A model generated the notes under the pieces. It made no database searches, was not told where the DNA came from, and was given only the letters and a program-made list of their open reading frames with translations. A stretch of 38,671 bases of DNA from Haliscomenobacteraceae bacterium (GTDB lineage Bacteria; Bacteroidota; Bacteroidia; Chitinophagales; Saprospiraceae), in contig CANMVX010000034.1 of assembly GCA_947501115.1 (NCBI GenBank), positions 1-38,671 on the forward strand, written 5' to 3'. The position numbers were made by a program, and so were the translations under genes. Of this stretch, positions 1 to 8,337 are shown piece by piece; within the stretch, counting starts at the first letter, position 1, and every line of letters begins with the position of its first letter.

Positions 1-87
1 CTTTTAAATCTTGAAGTTTTTAGATTAATTTCGGGCGACGGTTTAAATTCTTTTTGGATAGAACCCTGGGAAGAAGTAAATTACTGA
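1..87 (+). CDS. 3' end of an unidentified gene (partial)
   Basis: Frame 1 is open from the first base of the window to a TGA at 85-87, giving 28 residues that end in FWIEPWEEVNY. The composition (Trp, Pro, Gly, charged residues) looks protein-like, and the frame ends 18 bases before the next rightward start, a normal operon spacing. The fragment is too short to identify. A chance open frame is possible in AT-rich DNA. Confidence 0.4.
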   Translation, partial: LLNLEVFRLISGDGLNSFWIEPWEEVNY

Positions 88-105
88 TTTAAATAAATTA
101 TTGTT

Positions 106-756
106 ATGGAAAAATATTATCAATTTCGAGTTTCTTTGAATGAGGTGACTCCCGAGGTTTGGAGAACTTTTCAAGTGAGTGAATTGCATAGTTTATTTGA
201 TCTGCATCAAGTAATTCAAGTGGTTATGGGTTGGGAAAATGACCATCTTTTTCAATTTAAAAAAGATGGTATATGGTATGGGTTAATTGATGAGGATGAC
301 GTAGTCAGTACCAAAATGTTGGATGCAGATGATACGTTGTTGCATGAACTTGGCCTAAAGGAAAATGATTCTTTTGAATATGAATATGATTTGGGAGATG
401 GTTGGATGCATACCCTTAAATTACTGAAAATTGTAACTCTTGAGGAGGAACTGTTGCCTGTGGCGTTTGCCGGGGAAAATGCCTGTCCTTTTGAAGATTG
501 TGGTGGCCCAGCAGCTTATATGGAGTTAAAGGAGGCATTGCTAAATCCAAAAAATGAAGAGGAAAGGGAAATGCGTGAAACCATGGGCGATTTTGATCCT
601 ACCTTTTTTGATCTGGAAGAAGTGAACGAAATCTTAGAGGATATCGTCGAAGAAGATTGGCTCGAGGATGATGACGATGATGAGGATGTTGATTTTGATG
701 ATTTAGATGATGATGGTTTGTTCGATGATTTTAATGATGATGTAAAGAAAAATTAA
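106..756 (+). CDS. pRiA4b ORF-3-like family protein with acidic tail
   Basis: This 216-residue protein resembles the plasmid pRiA4b ORF-3 family (also called the IS1096 TnpR-like passenger family). The typical N-terminal pattern is visible: a beta strand followed by PEVWRTFQV, then LFDLHQVIQVVMGWENDHLFQF and later YEYDLGDGWMHTL. The family's biochemical function is not established. Residues from about 180 to the end are almost entirely Asp and Glu, followed by a short basic end (KKN). The protein has no signal peptide or membrane segment and is probably cytoplasmic. It starts 18 bases after the preceding partial frame and could be co-transcribed with it. There is no sign of an IS nearby, so here it looks like a resident chromosomal gene rather than a transposon passenger. 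Confidence 0.85.
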   Translation: MEKYYQFRVSLNEVTPEVWRTFQVSELHSLFDLHQVIQVVMGWENDHLFQFKKDGIWYGLIDEDDVVSTKMLDADDTLLHELGLKENDSFEYEYDLGDGWMHTLKLLKIVTLEEELLPVAFAGENACPFEDCGGPAAYMELKEALLNPKNEEEREMRETMGDFDPTFFDLEEVNEILEDIVEEDWLEDDDDDEDVDFDDLDDDGLFDDFNDDVKKN

Positions 757-832
757 GTTTTTTTTATATACCATAGATGAGTTCTCGTCGTTTTTGAATA
801 ATGAATGCACTAAAAGCATGCACTTACATACT

Positions 833-1690
833 ATGCTTGTTTTAAAAAAACGATTTATCAGGTTTATTTTTGCTTGTTGTATTATTATATTTTCTAAAGT
901 AAATGCCTGGTCCCAAGTGGGTTGGGAGGCAGGTCTATGGGTAGGTGCTGCTCATTATTTCGGAGATTTAAATACAAAATATAATCTTGAAAAACCTGGA
1001 GAGGCTTTCGGTTTAATGGCAAGATATAATTTTAATAACAGGATAGCCTTGAAATTTGCTGCTAATTATGCCGTGGTTTCCGCTTCTGATGCCATTTCGA
1101 ATAATCCTTTCGAATTAGAAAGAAATCTTTCTTTTCGCTCTCCGGTAACAGAGGTTTCTTCCCAAATGGAATTTAATTTTTTACCTTTTACTCATGGTAG
1201 CAAGGACGAATATTTTTCTCCCTATTTTCTATTGGGTGCCAGTGTTTTTCAGTTTAACCCTCAAACTTACTATCTTAATAAATGGGTAGATCTCAGACCT
1301 TTAGGTACTGAAGGTCAATTTAAAGGAAAGGAATATTATACGCTTTCAGCCGCTTTTTTATTTGGCGTAGGTATGAAATATGATTTATCGGAGCGTTGGA
1401 GTATGCAGATTGAGCTAAGTGGAAGAACTACTTTCACAGATTATTTAGATGACGTAAGCACTGTTTATCCCGATAGAAGAAGTTTATTCCTGGAAAGAGG
1501 GAATGTTGGATCTCTCGCGGTTGCCATGTCAGATAGATCTTTGAGTAGCGCTGCTAGTTCCACATCTTTAAATAAAACAGGATTTATGCGCGGAAACGCT
1601 GATAATAAAGATGCTTTTGCCTTTTTAGAGGTAGGTTTTCTTTATTTTTTTGGAAATCTTCGTTGTCCTGATATCAGTCGACGGAAATAA
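833..1690 (+). CDS. DUF6089-type outer-membrane beta-barrel protein
   Basis: The start chosen is the ATG at 833. It gives a compact signal peptide (MLVLKKRFIRFIFACCIIIF, cleavage near AWSQ). The same frame extends upstream to a TTG at 794 and an ATG at 818, but these add a polar leader that does not suit secretion. The mature part opens with an alternating pattern (GLWVGAAHYFGDLN) typical of DUF6089 barrels in Bacteroidota, and ends with another strand-like segment (FLEVGFLYFFG). Such proteins are expected in the outer membrane; some family members occur near gliding or type IX secretion functions, but none is shown here. The gene lies 13 bases upstream of the GH3-family gene and probably shares its transcript. 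Confidence 0.8.
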   Translation: MLVLKKRFIRFIFACCIIIFSKVNAWSQVGWEAGLWVGAAHYFGDLNTKYNLEKPGEAFGLMARYNFNNRIALKFAANYAVVSASDAISNNPFELERNLSFRSPVTEVSSQMEFNFLPFTHGSKDEYFSPYFLLGASVFQFNPQTYYLNKWVDLRPLGTEGQFKGKEYYTLSAAFLFGVGMKYDLSERWSMQIELSGRTTFTDYLDDVSTVYPDRRSLFLERGNVGSLAVAMSDRSLSSAASSTSLNKTGFMRGNADNKDAFAFLEVGFLYFFGNLRCPDISRRK

Positions 1691-1703
1691 AAATACATAA
1701 ATA

Positions 1704-3251
1704 ATGAACCTATTAGGTAGTTTGATACAAAGAGGTATTTTAGTAGGGGAAAAGTTTGTTGACTATAATTACCATACTTCACCAAAAAGAAAACAAGAAA
1801 TTGTCTTAAAAGGCTTATTACGAAAAGCCCAGCATACTACCTTTGGAAAATACTATGATTTCAAAGAGATGTTGAAATCAAATGAATTGATGAATGCTTT
1901 TAGACAAGAAATTCCCGTTTTTGACTACAATACAATTTATGAAAAATGGTGGCACCTATCTCTTCATAATGTAGATAATGTAACCTGGCCTGGCAAAATA
2001 AAATATTTTGCCTTAAGTTCAGGAACTTCCGGTGCACCAAGTAAATATATTCCTATTTCCGATGAAATGAGCAAATTCATGCGCCGGGCTGGTAGAAAAA
2101 TGTTTTTTACCCTGAATCATTTTGAGGTAGATCCCGATGTTTTTACTAAAGGAATGTTGATGCTTGGCGGAACGAGTTCTTTAAAGAAGGAGGGAAAATA
2201 TTATTCAGGTGATCTGAGTGGAATTAATGCCAACAAAATACCTGGTTGGTTACGCCCCTATTTTAAACACGGATCCAGAATTTCCAGATTAAAAACCTGG
2301 GACGAAAGGATTGAAGCGATTATTAAAAATGCTCCAAATTGGGATATTAGCGTTATTGTTGGTATTCCTTCCTGGGTTCAATTAATGATGGAACAGGTTA
2401 TTTCTCATTATAAAGTTGAAAGTATTCATGATATCTGGCCTAATCTTCGTGTTTTCGTGCACGGTGGAGTACATTTTGAACCTTTTAGAAAAGGTTTCGA
2501 AAAAATTATGTCTAAACCAGTAGTTTACATGGATTCTTATCTGGCATCTGAAGGTTTTTTTGGTTTTCAGCACCGTCCCGAACACAAGGGAATGTGCCTG
2601 GAATTACAAAAGGGTATTTATTATGAATTTATTCCGTTCAATGAATCAAATTTTGATGAGGAAGGAAATTTGAAGAAGAACCCAACCTCTTTAACTATAG
2701 ATGAAATTAAAAAAGGTATTGATTATGCCATGATAATAAGTACTTGCGCAGGTGCCTGGAGGTATCTTTTAGGAGATACCGTAAGATTTATTAATCTGGA
2801 CAGATCAGAATTCATTATCACGGGCAGAACTAAACATTATTTAAGTGTTTGTGGGGAACATCTTTCAGTAGATAATATGAATCAGGCTATTTACAAAATT
2901 TCTCAGGAGTTAAATGTAAGTATTAAGGAATTTACGGTCTCTGCCATTGAGGTGGAAGGCAAATTCAGACATTCATGGTATATTGGATGCGAAACAATGA
3001 TTTCAGCAGATATTATTCTACCTTTGCTCGATGAAGAATTAAATAGGGTTAATGATGACTATTGTGCAGAACGGAACAGTGTTTTAGGCGAACCTGTAAT
3101 TAAAGTCATTCCCATTTCTATTTTTTATAAATGGCAAGAAAAACAAGGTAAAATGGGTGGGCAAAATAAATTTCCTCGTGTCATGAAAAGTAGTATTTTT
3201 AAAGAGTGGGAATCTTTTGTTTACCAAAATACCACTTCTGCAAATGGTTAA
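1704..3251 (+). CDS. GH3 auxin-responsive promoter family protein
   Basis: This 515-residue protein matches the GH3 family, relatives of ANL adenylating enzymes. In plants GH3 proteins join amino acids to acyl acids such as jasmonate or auxin through an acyl-adenylate; the bacterial substrates are mostly unknown. Visible motifs are the nucleotide-binding loop LSSGTSGAPSKYIP (about residues 104-117), a YLASEGFFG segment near residue 280, and YLLGDTVRF followed by ITGRTKHYLSVCGEHLS in the C-terminal half. Length is normal for the family and there is no signal peptide, so it should be cytoplasmic. It is the middle gene of a tight run with a barrel protein upstream and a LysE exporter 11 bases downstream. 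An amide-conjugating role is inferred from the family only. Confidence 0.88.
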   Translation: MNLLGSLIQRGILVGEKFVDYNYHTSPKRKQEIVLKGLLRKAQHTTFGKYYDFKEMLKSNELMNAFRQEIPVFDYNTIYEKWWHLSLHNVDNVTWPGKIKYFALSSGTSGAPSKYIPISDEMSKFMRRAGRKMFFTLNHFEVDPDVFTKGMLMLGGTSSLKKEGKYYSGDLSGINANKIPGWLRPYFKHGSRISRLKTWDERIEAIIKNAPNWDISVIVGIPSWVQLMMEQVISHYKVESIHDIWPNLRVFVHGGVHFEPFRKGFEKIMSKPVVYMDSYLASEGFFGFQHRPEHKGMCLELQKGIYYEFIPFNESNFDEEGNLKKNPTSLTIDEIKKGIDYAMIISTCAGAWRYLLGDTVRFINLDRSEFIITGRTKHYLSVCGEHLSVDNMNQAIYKISQELNVSIKEFTVSAIEVEGKFRHSWYIGCETMISADIILPLLDEELNRVNDDYCAERNSVLGEPVIKVIPISIFYKWQEKQGKMGGQNKFPRVMKSSIFKEWESFVYQNTTSANG

Positions 3252-3262
3252 CAGGAAGAAAG

Positions 3263-3904
3263 ATGAATTATTTTATTGAAGGAATAAAGGTTGGATTTTT
3301 GCTTATTTTTTTAATTGGGCCTATTTTTTTCTCTCTCATTCATATTGGAGTGGAATACGGTACCAAAGTGGGTGTATTTTTTGGTTCAGGCATCTGGATT
3401 AGTGATATTTTTCTGTTTATGGGTATGTATAAAGGGATGTCCTTCATTTCAGAAATAGCCAATGCCTCTTATTTTTACTATACCGTTGGAGGGATTGGCA
3501 CTTTAATATTAATTGTATTTGGACTGGCTGCTATGATTCAAAAAGGTAACCAGCCTATAAACGTACCTCAACCTTTCATCAAAGAGCATAGCCCGCGATC
3601 TTTGTTCGGATTTTTCCTAAAAGGAGTATTGATTAATGTTTTTAATCCTTTTACTATTTTATTTTGGTTAGGTTTAATGAGTACGGCTCTGGTAGATCAA
3701 AACTTTGGTAATAATGAGGCCGTCTGGTATTTTGCAGGTATTATGAGTATTTATGTTCCTGTGGACTTGTTTAAGATTTTTCTTGCCAAAAAAATAAGGA
3801 AAGTCCTCAAACCTTCCCATTTAAAGATAGTAAGTAAAATTGCTGGTATTGCCTTAATTATATTTGGGGTTGTTTTATTTGTCAGGGTATTTATACTGAG
3901 TTAG
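3263..3904 (+). CDS. LysE family membrane exporter
   Basis: The start at 3263 (MNYFIEGIKVGFLLIFLIGP) is preferred because it gives the usual LysE N-terminus and is preceded by the purine stretch aggaagaaag. An upstream in-frame start at 3206 would overlap the GH3 gene and add an unrelated leader. The 213-residue protein has about six hydrophobic segments and the family's FLIGPIFFSL and NPFTILFWLG features. LysE-type proteins export amino acids or related small solutes across the inner membrane. It sits 11 bases after the GH3-family gene, which suggests that the GH3 product or a by-product is exported; that link is inference. It converges on the VOC gene with only nine bases between the two stops and no clear terminator. 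Confidence 0.85.
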   Translation: MNYFIEGIKVGFLLIFLIGPIFFSLIHIGVEYGTKVGVFFGSGIWISDIFLFMGMYKGMSFISEIANASYFYYTVGGIGTLILIVFGLAAMIQKGNQPINVPQPFIKEHSPRSLFGFFLKGVLINVFNPFTILFWLGLMSTALVDQNFGNNEAVWYFAGIMSIYVPVDLFKIFLAKKIRKVLKPSHLKIVSKIAGIALIIFGVVLFVRVFILS

Positions 3905-3913
3905 TATTTGTTT

Positions 3914-4318
3914 TTATTTCAGTATTTCGCAAAATTCCAGCCTTTCTCCATCTGGTCCCAATATATAGAAATATTTACAGCCCTTTTCCCAAAATGGAAG
4001 ATACACGGGTTCCATTTCTATAGGAGAAAAGCCAGCTTCTTTTAACAATAGATAAGTTTCATCAATATTGGATACATCGAATGCGATGTGGTCTATTATC
4101 CCATCTTTTCTATCCTTATCAGGAACAGGCATTTGATATAATTCCAGAATAATATCCTTGTACTTCATCATAATCACCTGGCCTTCTTCATCTTCATGAA
4201 TAAAAGTGTTTTTCATGACACAATGGAAGCCTAAAGACTCATAGAATAATTGAGACCGATGTATTTCTGTGACGGGAATGCCAATGTGTTGTAAATGATT
4301 GATTTTTAAATCTATCAT
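3914..4318 (-). CDS. VOC-superfamily (glyoxalase-like) protein
   Basis: This 134-residue protein has the paired beta-alpha-beta pattern of the vicinal oxygen chelate superfamily. It opens with HLQHIGIPVTEIHRSQLFYE and ends with GPDGERLEFCEI. Likely metal ligands are the His in LQHIGIP, a Glu in the DIILELYQ strand, the His in IIDHIAFDV and the Glu in ERLEFCE. This is the arrangement seen in glyoxalase I, methylmalonyl-CoA epimerase and related enzymes, and the substrate cannot be told. There is no signal peptide. It follows the AlkB-type gene on the same strand with one base between stop and start, so the two are probably one operon. Confidence 0.82.
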   Translation of the reverse strand: MIDLKINHLQHIGIPVTEIHRSQLFYESLGFHCVMKNTFIHEDEEGQVIMMKYKDIILELYQMPVPDKDRKDGIIDHIAFDVSNIDETYLLLKEAGFSPIEMEPVYLPFWEKGCKYFYILGPDGERLEFCEILK

Positions 4319-4319
4319 A

Positions 4320-5360
4320 TTAATTGTTTATTTGCTTAACGCGGGGATTCATCATTTTAAACCAGAATGGGGGAATCAGCGAAAGAAGAATAGATGCCGG
4401 ATAACCAAAGGGGAGTTGCGGGCTTTCATCGAAATGTCTCAACACCTGATATTTCCTGGTAGATTTATAGTGGTGATCCGCATGTCTTGTTAATTCATAA
4501 AGGAAAATCCTTCCAATTTCATGATTTGAATTCCAGGAATGAGAGGGTAACACAGGTTCAAATTTCCCGTTACCAACTATTTTTCTTTTCAAACCATAGT
4601 GTTCTATATAATTTACGGATTCAAGGAGTAAAAAGCCAATGATACTTGCTCCAATGGACCAGAGAAGGACTTCCATTCCGAACCAAACCCCTATAAAAGT
4701 CAAATAAGCCATAGAGCAAAGGGAAAAAACGAGCATTTGGTTATATATTGAAAAAAATGGAATAGACAATTTTCGCCGTTGTTCATTGTCTAATTTCCAG
4801 GCATTCAAGTACCCACCGACAACAGAACGCACCCAAAAAAAGTAAATCGGTTCATTCAATTTTGACGTTGCCGGATCTTTTTCGGTGGCTACATTTTTAT
4901 GATGCCCAAGATTGTGTTCAATAAAAAAATGCTGATAAAGAGCGGGGAGCAGTAACATTTTTGCTAAAAACTGTTCGAAAACTTTACTTCGGTGGCCGAG
5001 TTCGTGTCCCACATTGATACCGATGGTACCTATTATTATACCGGTACTTAGGGTTAAGCCAAATTTTTCGTACAGTGCTAAATTCTCAGATGGTAGGGTG
5101 GAAAAATAATAATATAGGAGACCGTATAAAATGGGAACATTGGCATAAAGCAATAAGTCAAAAAAGACAATGTTAGACCGTTTATCTTCGGTGTGAACGT
5201 CTATATTGGAAGATGTGAGTGGAAATAACTGATCGAAAATGGGTATAAGGATGAATGCAAGGTAAAAAGCAGAGAAACTCCATATTCCTCCCTGATAAAT
5301 GGCCCAAAAAGCGGATAAGGGCGCTAAATAAGCAATAAAGTATTTTAGATCGCGCATCAT
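4320..5360 (-). CDS. alkB: AlkB-type membrane di-iron monooxygenase
   Basis: This integral-membrane protein carries all the histidine boxes of the alkane 1-monooxygenase group: HELGH, EHNLGHHK, NYIEHYG and LTRHADHH, at about residues 119, 148, 250 and 290 of the form starting at 5360. Several hydrophobic helices precede and separate the boxes. The family hydroxylates the terminal carbon of alkanes or related hydrophobic chains at the cytoplasmic face, using rubredoxin or a ferredoxin as electron donor; no such donor gene is adjacent. The start at 5360 or 5357 (MMRDLKYF) is chosen because an in-frame start at 5408 lies inside the upstream gene's terminator and upstream of a consensus promoter at 5378-5409. 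The real substrate could be a fatty acid or another lipid rather than an alkane. Confidence 0.87.
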   Translation of the reverse strand: MMRDLKYFIAYLAPLSAFWAIYQGGIWSFSAFYLAFILIPIFDQLFPLTSSNIDVHTEDKRSNIVFFDLLLYANVPILYGLLYYYFSTLPSENLALYEKFGLTLSTGIIIGTIGINVGHELGHRSKVFEQFLAKMLLLPALYQHFFIEHNLGHHKNVATEKDPATSKLNEPIYFFWVRSVVGGYLNAWKLDNEQRRKLSIPFFSIYNQMLVFSLCSMAYLTFIGVWFGMEVLLWSIGASIIGFLLLESVNYIEHYGLKRKIVGNGKFEPVLPSHSWNSNHEIGRIFLYELTRHADHHYKSTRKYQVLRHFDESPQLPFGYPASILLSLIPPFWFKMMNPRVKQINN

Positions 5361-5377
5361 ATTTGTATTAGTATGTT

Positions 5378-5409
5378 CAAATATAATAAAAAAGCCCGCT
5401 GTAAGCAAA
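5378..5409 (-). promoter_or_regulatory. Bacteroidota-type promoter of the alkB-like gene
   Basis: On the minus strand there is TTTG (5406-5409), 20 bases, then a perfect TAnnTTTG box, TATATTTG (5378-5385). This matches the primary sigma-factor consensus of Bacteroidota. Initiation would fall near 5372, leaving a very short leader before the start at 5360. The -33 element lies in the loop of the terminator at 5390-5423. Confidence 0.65.
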
Positions 5410-5423
5410 TACAGCGGGCTTTT
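5390..5423 (-). terminator. Rho-independent terminator of the membrane pyrophosphatase gene
   Basis: A perfect 14-bp inverted repeat (AAAAGCCCGCTGTA and its complement) encloses a six-base loop. On the minus strand it is followed by a T-rich stretch, so it terminates leftward transcripts coming from 5464-7623. The hairpin lies 41 bases past that gene's stop. Confidence 0.85.
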
Positions 5424-5463
5424 ACATCGGATTAACTTAATAATACCAAATGATGAATATTAT

Positions 5464-7623
5464 TTAAAGTAGTGGAGCAATAACCAAAGCTACCACAGAC
5501 ATTAATTTTAATAAAATATTTAAAGAAGGTCCGGAAGTATCTTTAAACGGATCACCAACGGTGTCACCAACTACGGCCGCTTTATGAGGATCGGAGCCTT
5601 TGTAGTACATAGTACCTTGAATATTAACGCCCTCTTCGAACATTTTCTTGGCATTATCCCATGCACCACCGGCATTTGACTGGAAAATAGCCATAAGAAC
5701 ACCTGTAACGGTAACACCCGCTAAAAGACCTCCTAACATTTCAGCACCCCCACCAAATCCAATCAACACAGGAGACAGAATGGCGATTAAACCGGGAAGA
5801 ACCATTTCACGAATAGAGGCTTTGGTAGATATTTCTACACATTTGCTATATTCTGCCTTGCCTTCCGCCTGGTCATACACGTGTTTATCTTCAGCACTCC
5901 ACTCATTTTCCTCTTTCCCTTCATTTTTCTTCATAACGGCAAGAGCCGCTTTAAGCTCAGGAATATTATTGAACTGGCGACGAACCTCCTGAATCATATC
6001 CATTGCGGCTCTACCCACAGCACTCATTGAAAGCGCAGAAAATAAGAAAGGAAGCATTCCCCCTAAAAATAATCCAGCCATAACAACTGGATTGGCAACG
6101 TCAATAGTGGTAATTCCAGCTGTTGACATAAAAGCCGCAAAAAGAGCTAAGGCAGTAAGTGCCGCAGAACCAATGGCAAAACCTTTACCAATAGCTGCAG
6201 TAGTATTACCAACGGCGTCTAATTTATCTGTACGTTGACGTACTTCTTTATCTAAGCCACTCATTTCTGCAATACCTCCGGCATTATCAGAAATAGGACC
6301 ATAAGCATCAACAGCTAACTGAATACCCGTATTAGCTAACATACCAACGGCAGCGATAGCGATACCGTATAGACCTGCAAAGTAGTGTGCACCTATAATA
6401 GCAATAGATAAAACAATAATAGGTAATGCAGTTGAACGCATACCAACACCCAAACCAGCGATAATATTTGTTGCAGCACCAGTTACAGATTGATCAACAA
6501 TACCTTTCACTGGTTTTGTTCCAGTGCCTGTATAATATTCAGTAATATATCCAATGGCTAAGCCAGAAACTAATCCTATGATAACAGCATAAAATACCCC
6601 CATACTGTTATAAGTGATGTCGTTATATACCCATTCAGCAGGAAGCATATATTGGACAGTAAGATAGGTTGCTACTAACATCAGAATACTGGAAACGATA
6701 CCACCCATGTTGAGTGCTTTTTGTGGGTCCCCGTCCTCACTAACCCTAACAAAAAAGCAACCAATAATTGATGCGACGATACCTACTCCTGAAAGAACCA
6801 ATGGAAGTAAAACGGCATTTAAACCATCAAATGCATTGGTAGATTCAAATCCCGGAAGATTTATAAACACAGCGCCCAGTACCATAGTACCAACAATAGC
6901 ACCTACATACGATTCAAAAAGGTCGGCTCCCATACCAGCTACATCGCCTACGTTGTCTCCAACATTGTCTGCAATAGTAGCAGGATTGTAAGGATGATCC
7001 TCAGGAATGCCAGCTTCTACTTTTCCAACAAGATCGGCTCCTACGTCAGCTGCTTTGGTGTAAATACCTCCACCAACACGTGCGAAAAGAGCAATAGAGG
7101 AAGCACCAAAAGAAAATCCGGTAATAACCGTGATTACTTTATCGATATCCCAGCCCATTCCCTGATAAATGACAAACAAGCCACCTAATCCAAGAATTCC
7201 CAGACCAACGACACCCATTCCCATTACAGATCCACCAGTGAACGCTATTTCTAACGCTTTGGCTAAACTTGTTCTGGCTGCATTGGTTGTACGAACGTTC
7301 GCTTTAGTTGCCACACGCATACCAAAATAGCCTGCCAATGCAGAACAAAAAGAGCCAACGATGAAAGAAAGGGCAATCATCCACGATGAAGTGGTGCTAT
7401 CAGCAGCAGAAGCTAATAAAATGGATACACAGACCACAAAAATGGCAAGTACTTTGTACTCAGCGCGCAAGAAAGCCATAGCGCCGTCAGATATAGCCTT
7501 GGCAATGGCTGCCATTTTAGGAGTACCTTCTTCTTGTCTTGATACCCACGCAGATTTCCAAAACATGTATATAAGCGAAAGAACGCCGAAAAATGGAATG
7601 GAATAAATAATTGTTTGACCCAT
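5464..7623 (-). CDS. hppA: Membrane-bound ion-pumping pyrophosphatase
   Basis: This 719-residue polytopic protein is a V-type membrane pyrophosphatase. It couples hydrolysis of pyrophosphate to pumping of H+ or Na+ across the inner membrane. Signature segments are present: [20 protein letters not shown], then [20 protein letters not shown] (acidic substrate-binding loop), [19 protein letters not shown], and near the C-terminus [20 protein letters not shown]. The segment [10 protein letters not shown] has Ala at the position that is Lys in K+-independent enzymes, and Gly three residues on, which indicates the K+-dependent subfamily. Whether it pumps H+ or Na+ cannot be decided by eye. Length is normal. 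It is transcribed alone, with its own terminator at 5390-5423. Confidence 0.95.
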   Translation of the reverse strand: MGQTIIYSIPFFGVLSLIYMFWKSAWVSRQEEGTPKMAAIAKAISDGAMAFLRAEYKVLAIFVVCVSILLASAADSTTSSWMIALSFIVGSFCSALAGYFGMRVATKANVRTTNAARTSLAKALEIAFTGGSVMGMGVVGLGILGLGGLFVIYQGMGWDIDKVITVITGFSFGASSIALFARVGGGIYTKAADVGADLVGKVEAGIPEDHPYNPATIADNVGDNVGDVAGMGADLFESYVGAIVGTMVLGAVFINLPGFESTNAFDGLNAVLLPLVLSGVGIVASIIGCFFVRVSEDGDPQKALNMGGIVSSILMLVATYLTVQYMLPAEWVYNDITYNSMGVFYAVIIGLVSGLAIGYITEYYTGTGTKPVKGIVDQSVTGAATNIIAGLGVGMRSTALPIIVLSIAIIGAHYFAGLYGIAIAAVGMLANTGIQLAVDAYGPISDNAGGIAEMSGLDKEVRQRTDKLDAVGNTTAAIGKGFAIGSAALTALALFAAFMSTAGITTIDVANPVVMAGLFLGGMLPFLFSALSMSAVGRAAMDMIQEVRRQFNNIPELKAALAVMKKNEGKEENEWSAEDKHVYDQAEGKAEYSKCVEISTKASIREMVLPGLIAILSPVLIGFGGGAEMLGGLLAGVTVTGVLMAIFQSNAGGAWDNAKKMFEEGVNIQGTMYYKGSDPHKAAVVGDTVGDPFKDTSGPSLNILLKLMSVVALVIAPLL

Positions 7624-7761
7624 AAATTAGTGGTTTAAAACTTGTTCAAAATAATGCTAAAGAGCTAATTTACTCTCGAGGAATTTTTTTAATGTGCGAA
7701 AATAAGATTTAATTATCTGTTGTCCAAAAAAAGGACGCTTTAGTATTCATTACAATGTCGC

Positions 7762-8337
7762 TTACATCCATATAATTTTTTCTGACGGGTCACCTCTCTC
7801 AACAGAAGCTACCTCTTTTTCCACATAACCAACATAAAATAAACCAAGACAGCGTTCATTTTCGGACAACTTTAAAAATGAATCAGCATTAAGCGCTGGT
7901 CTTGGCGTACTCCAGAATGAACCTAAACCTTCGGCAGTACAAGCCAGCGCCATGTTTTGTACAGCACAGGCTGTGGCAGCAATATCTTCCCATTCAGGAA
8001 GGCTCGCAGATAAATCTCTATGCATGACAATAGCGATAATAACCGGTACTTTGAGCGGATTTTGTATCATTTTATTGAAAACAACCTGAGAAAATTCAGT
8101 TTCAGGGGTATTTTCCAAATAATAATCTGCCATGAATTTTCCTAAATCTTCCCTGCTTTTCTCTGTAAAAACATAAAATCGCCAGGGTTCTGTTTTTTTG
8201 TGACTCGGTGCCCAGTTCGCTGCCTCCAGGATCTTCTCAATTATACTTCTCGGAACTTCTTTGTCCGAGGCATATAAAGGGGGAAATACACTTCTTCGCG
8301 TGCGAATAATGTCCATTAAAATATCAATCTTTTCCAT
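7762..8337 (-). CDS. Nitroreductase family flavoprotein
   Basis: This 191-residue protein fits the FMN-dependent nitroreductase family. It opens with IIRTRRSVFPPLY (phosphate-binding arginines), continues with ILEAANWAPSHKKTEPWRFY, and near residue 145 has GLGSFWSTPRP, where the family usually binds flavin. These enzymes reduce nitro groups, quinones or other electrophiles with NAD(P)H, and the physiological substrate is usually unknown. It is cytoplasmic, with no signal peptide. The start overlaps the end of the site-2 protease gene by 14 bases, so the two are translated from one transcript. A functional link between the two is not evident. Confidence 0.87.
   Translation of the reverse strand: MEKIDILMDIIRTRRSVFPPLYASDKEVPRSIIEKILEAANWAPSHKKTEPWRFYVFTEKSREDLGKFMADYYLENTPETEFSQVVFNKMIQNPLKVPVIIAIVMHRDLSASLPEWEDIAATACAVQNMALACTAEGLGSFWSTPRPALNADSFLKLSENERCLGLFYVGYVEKEVASVERGDPSEKIIWM

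Noticed and set aside
794-832. Upstream TTG and ATG starts for the DUF6089 protein
   Set aside because: They would place a polar leader before the signal peptide.
5361-5408. Longer N-terminus for the AlkB-type protein
   Set aside because: It would be encoded within the upstream gene's terminator and upstream of the predicted transcription start.
5648-7606. Several rightward frames of 64-114 residues inside the membrane pyrophosphatase gene
   Set aside because: They are antisense to a strongly conserved enzyme and show no domain or start context of their own.
7690-7740. GTCC/GGAC hairpin between the pyrophosphatase and nitroreductase genes as a terminator
   Set aside because: The stem is four pairs around an A-rich loop, too weak to call.
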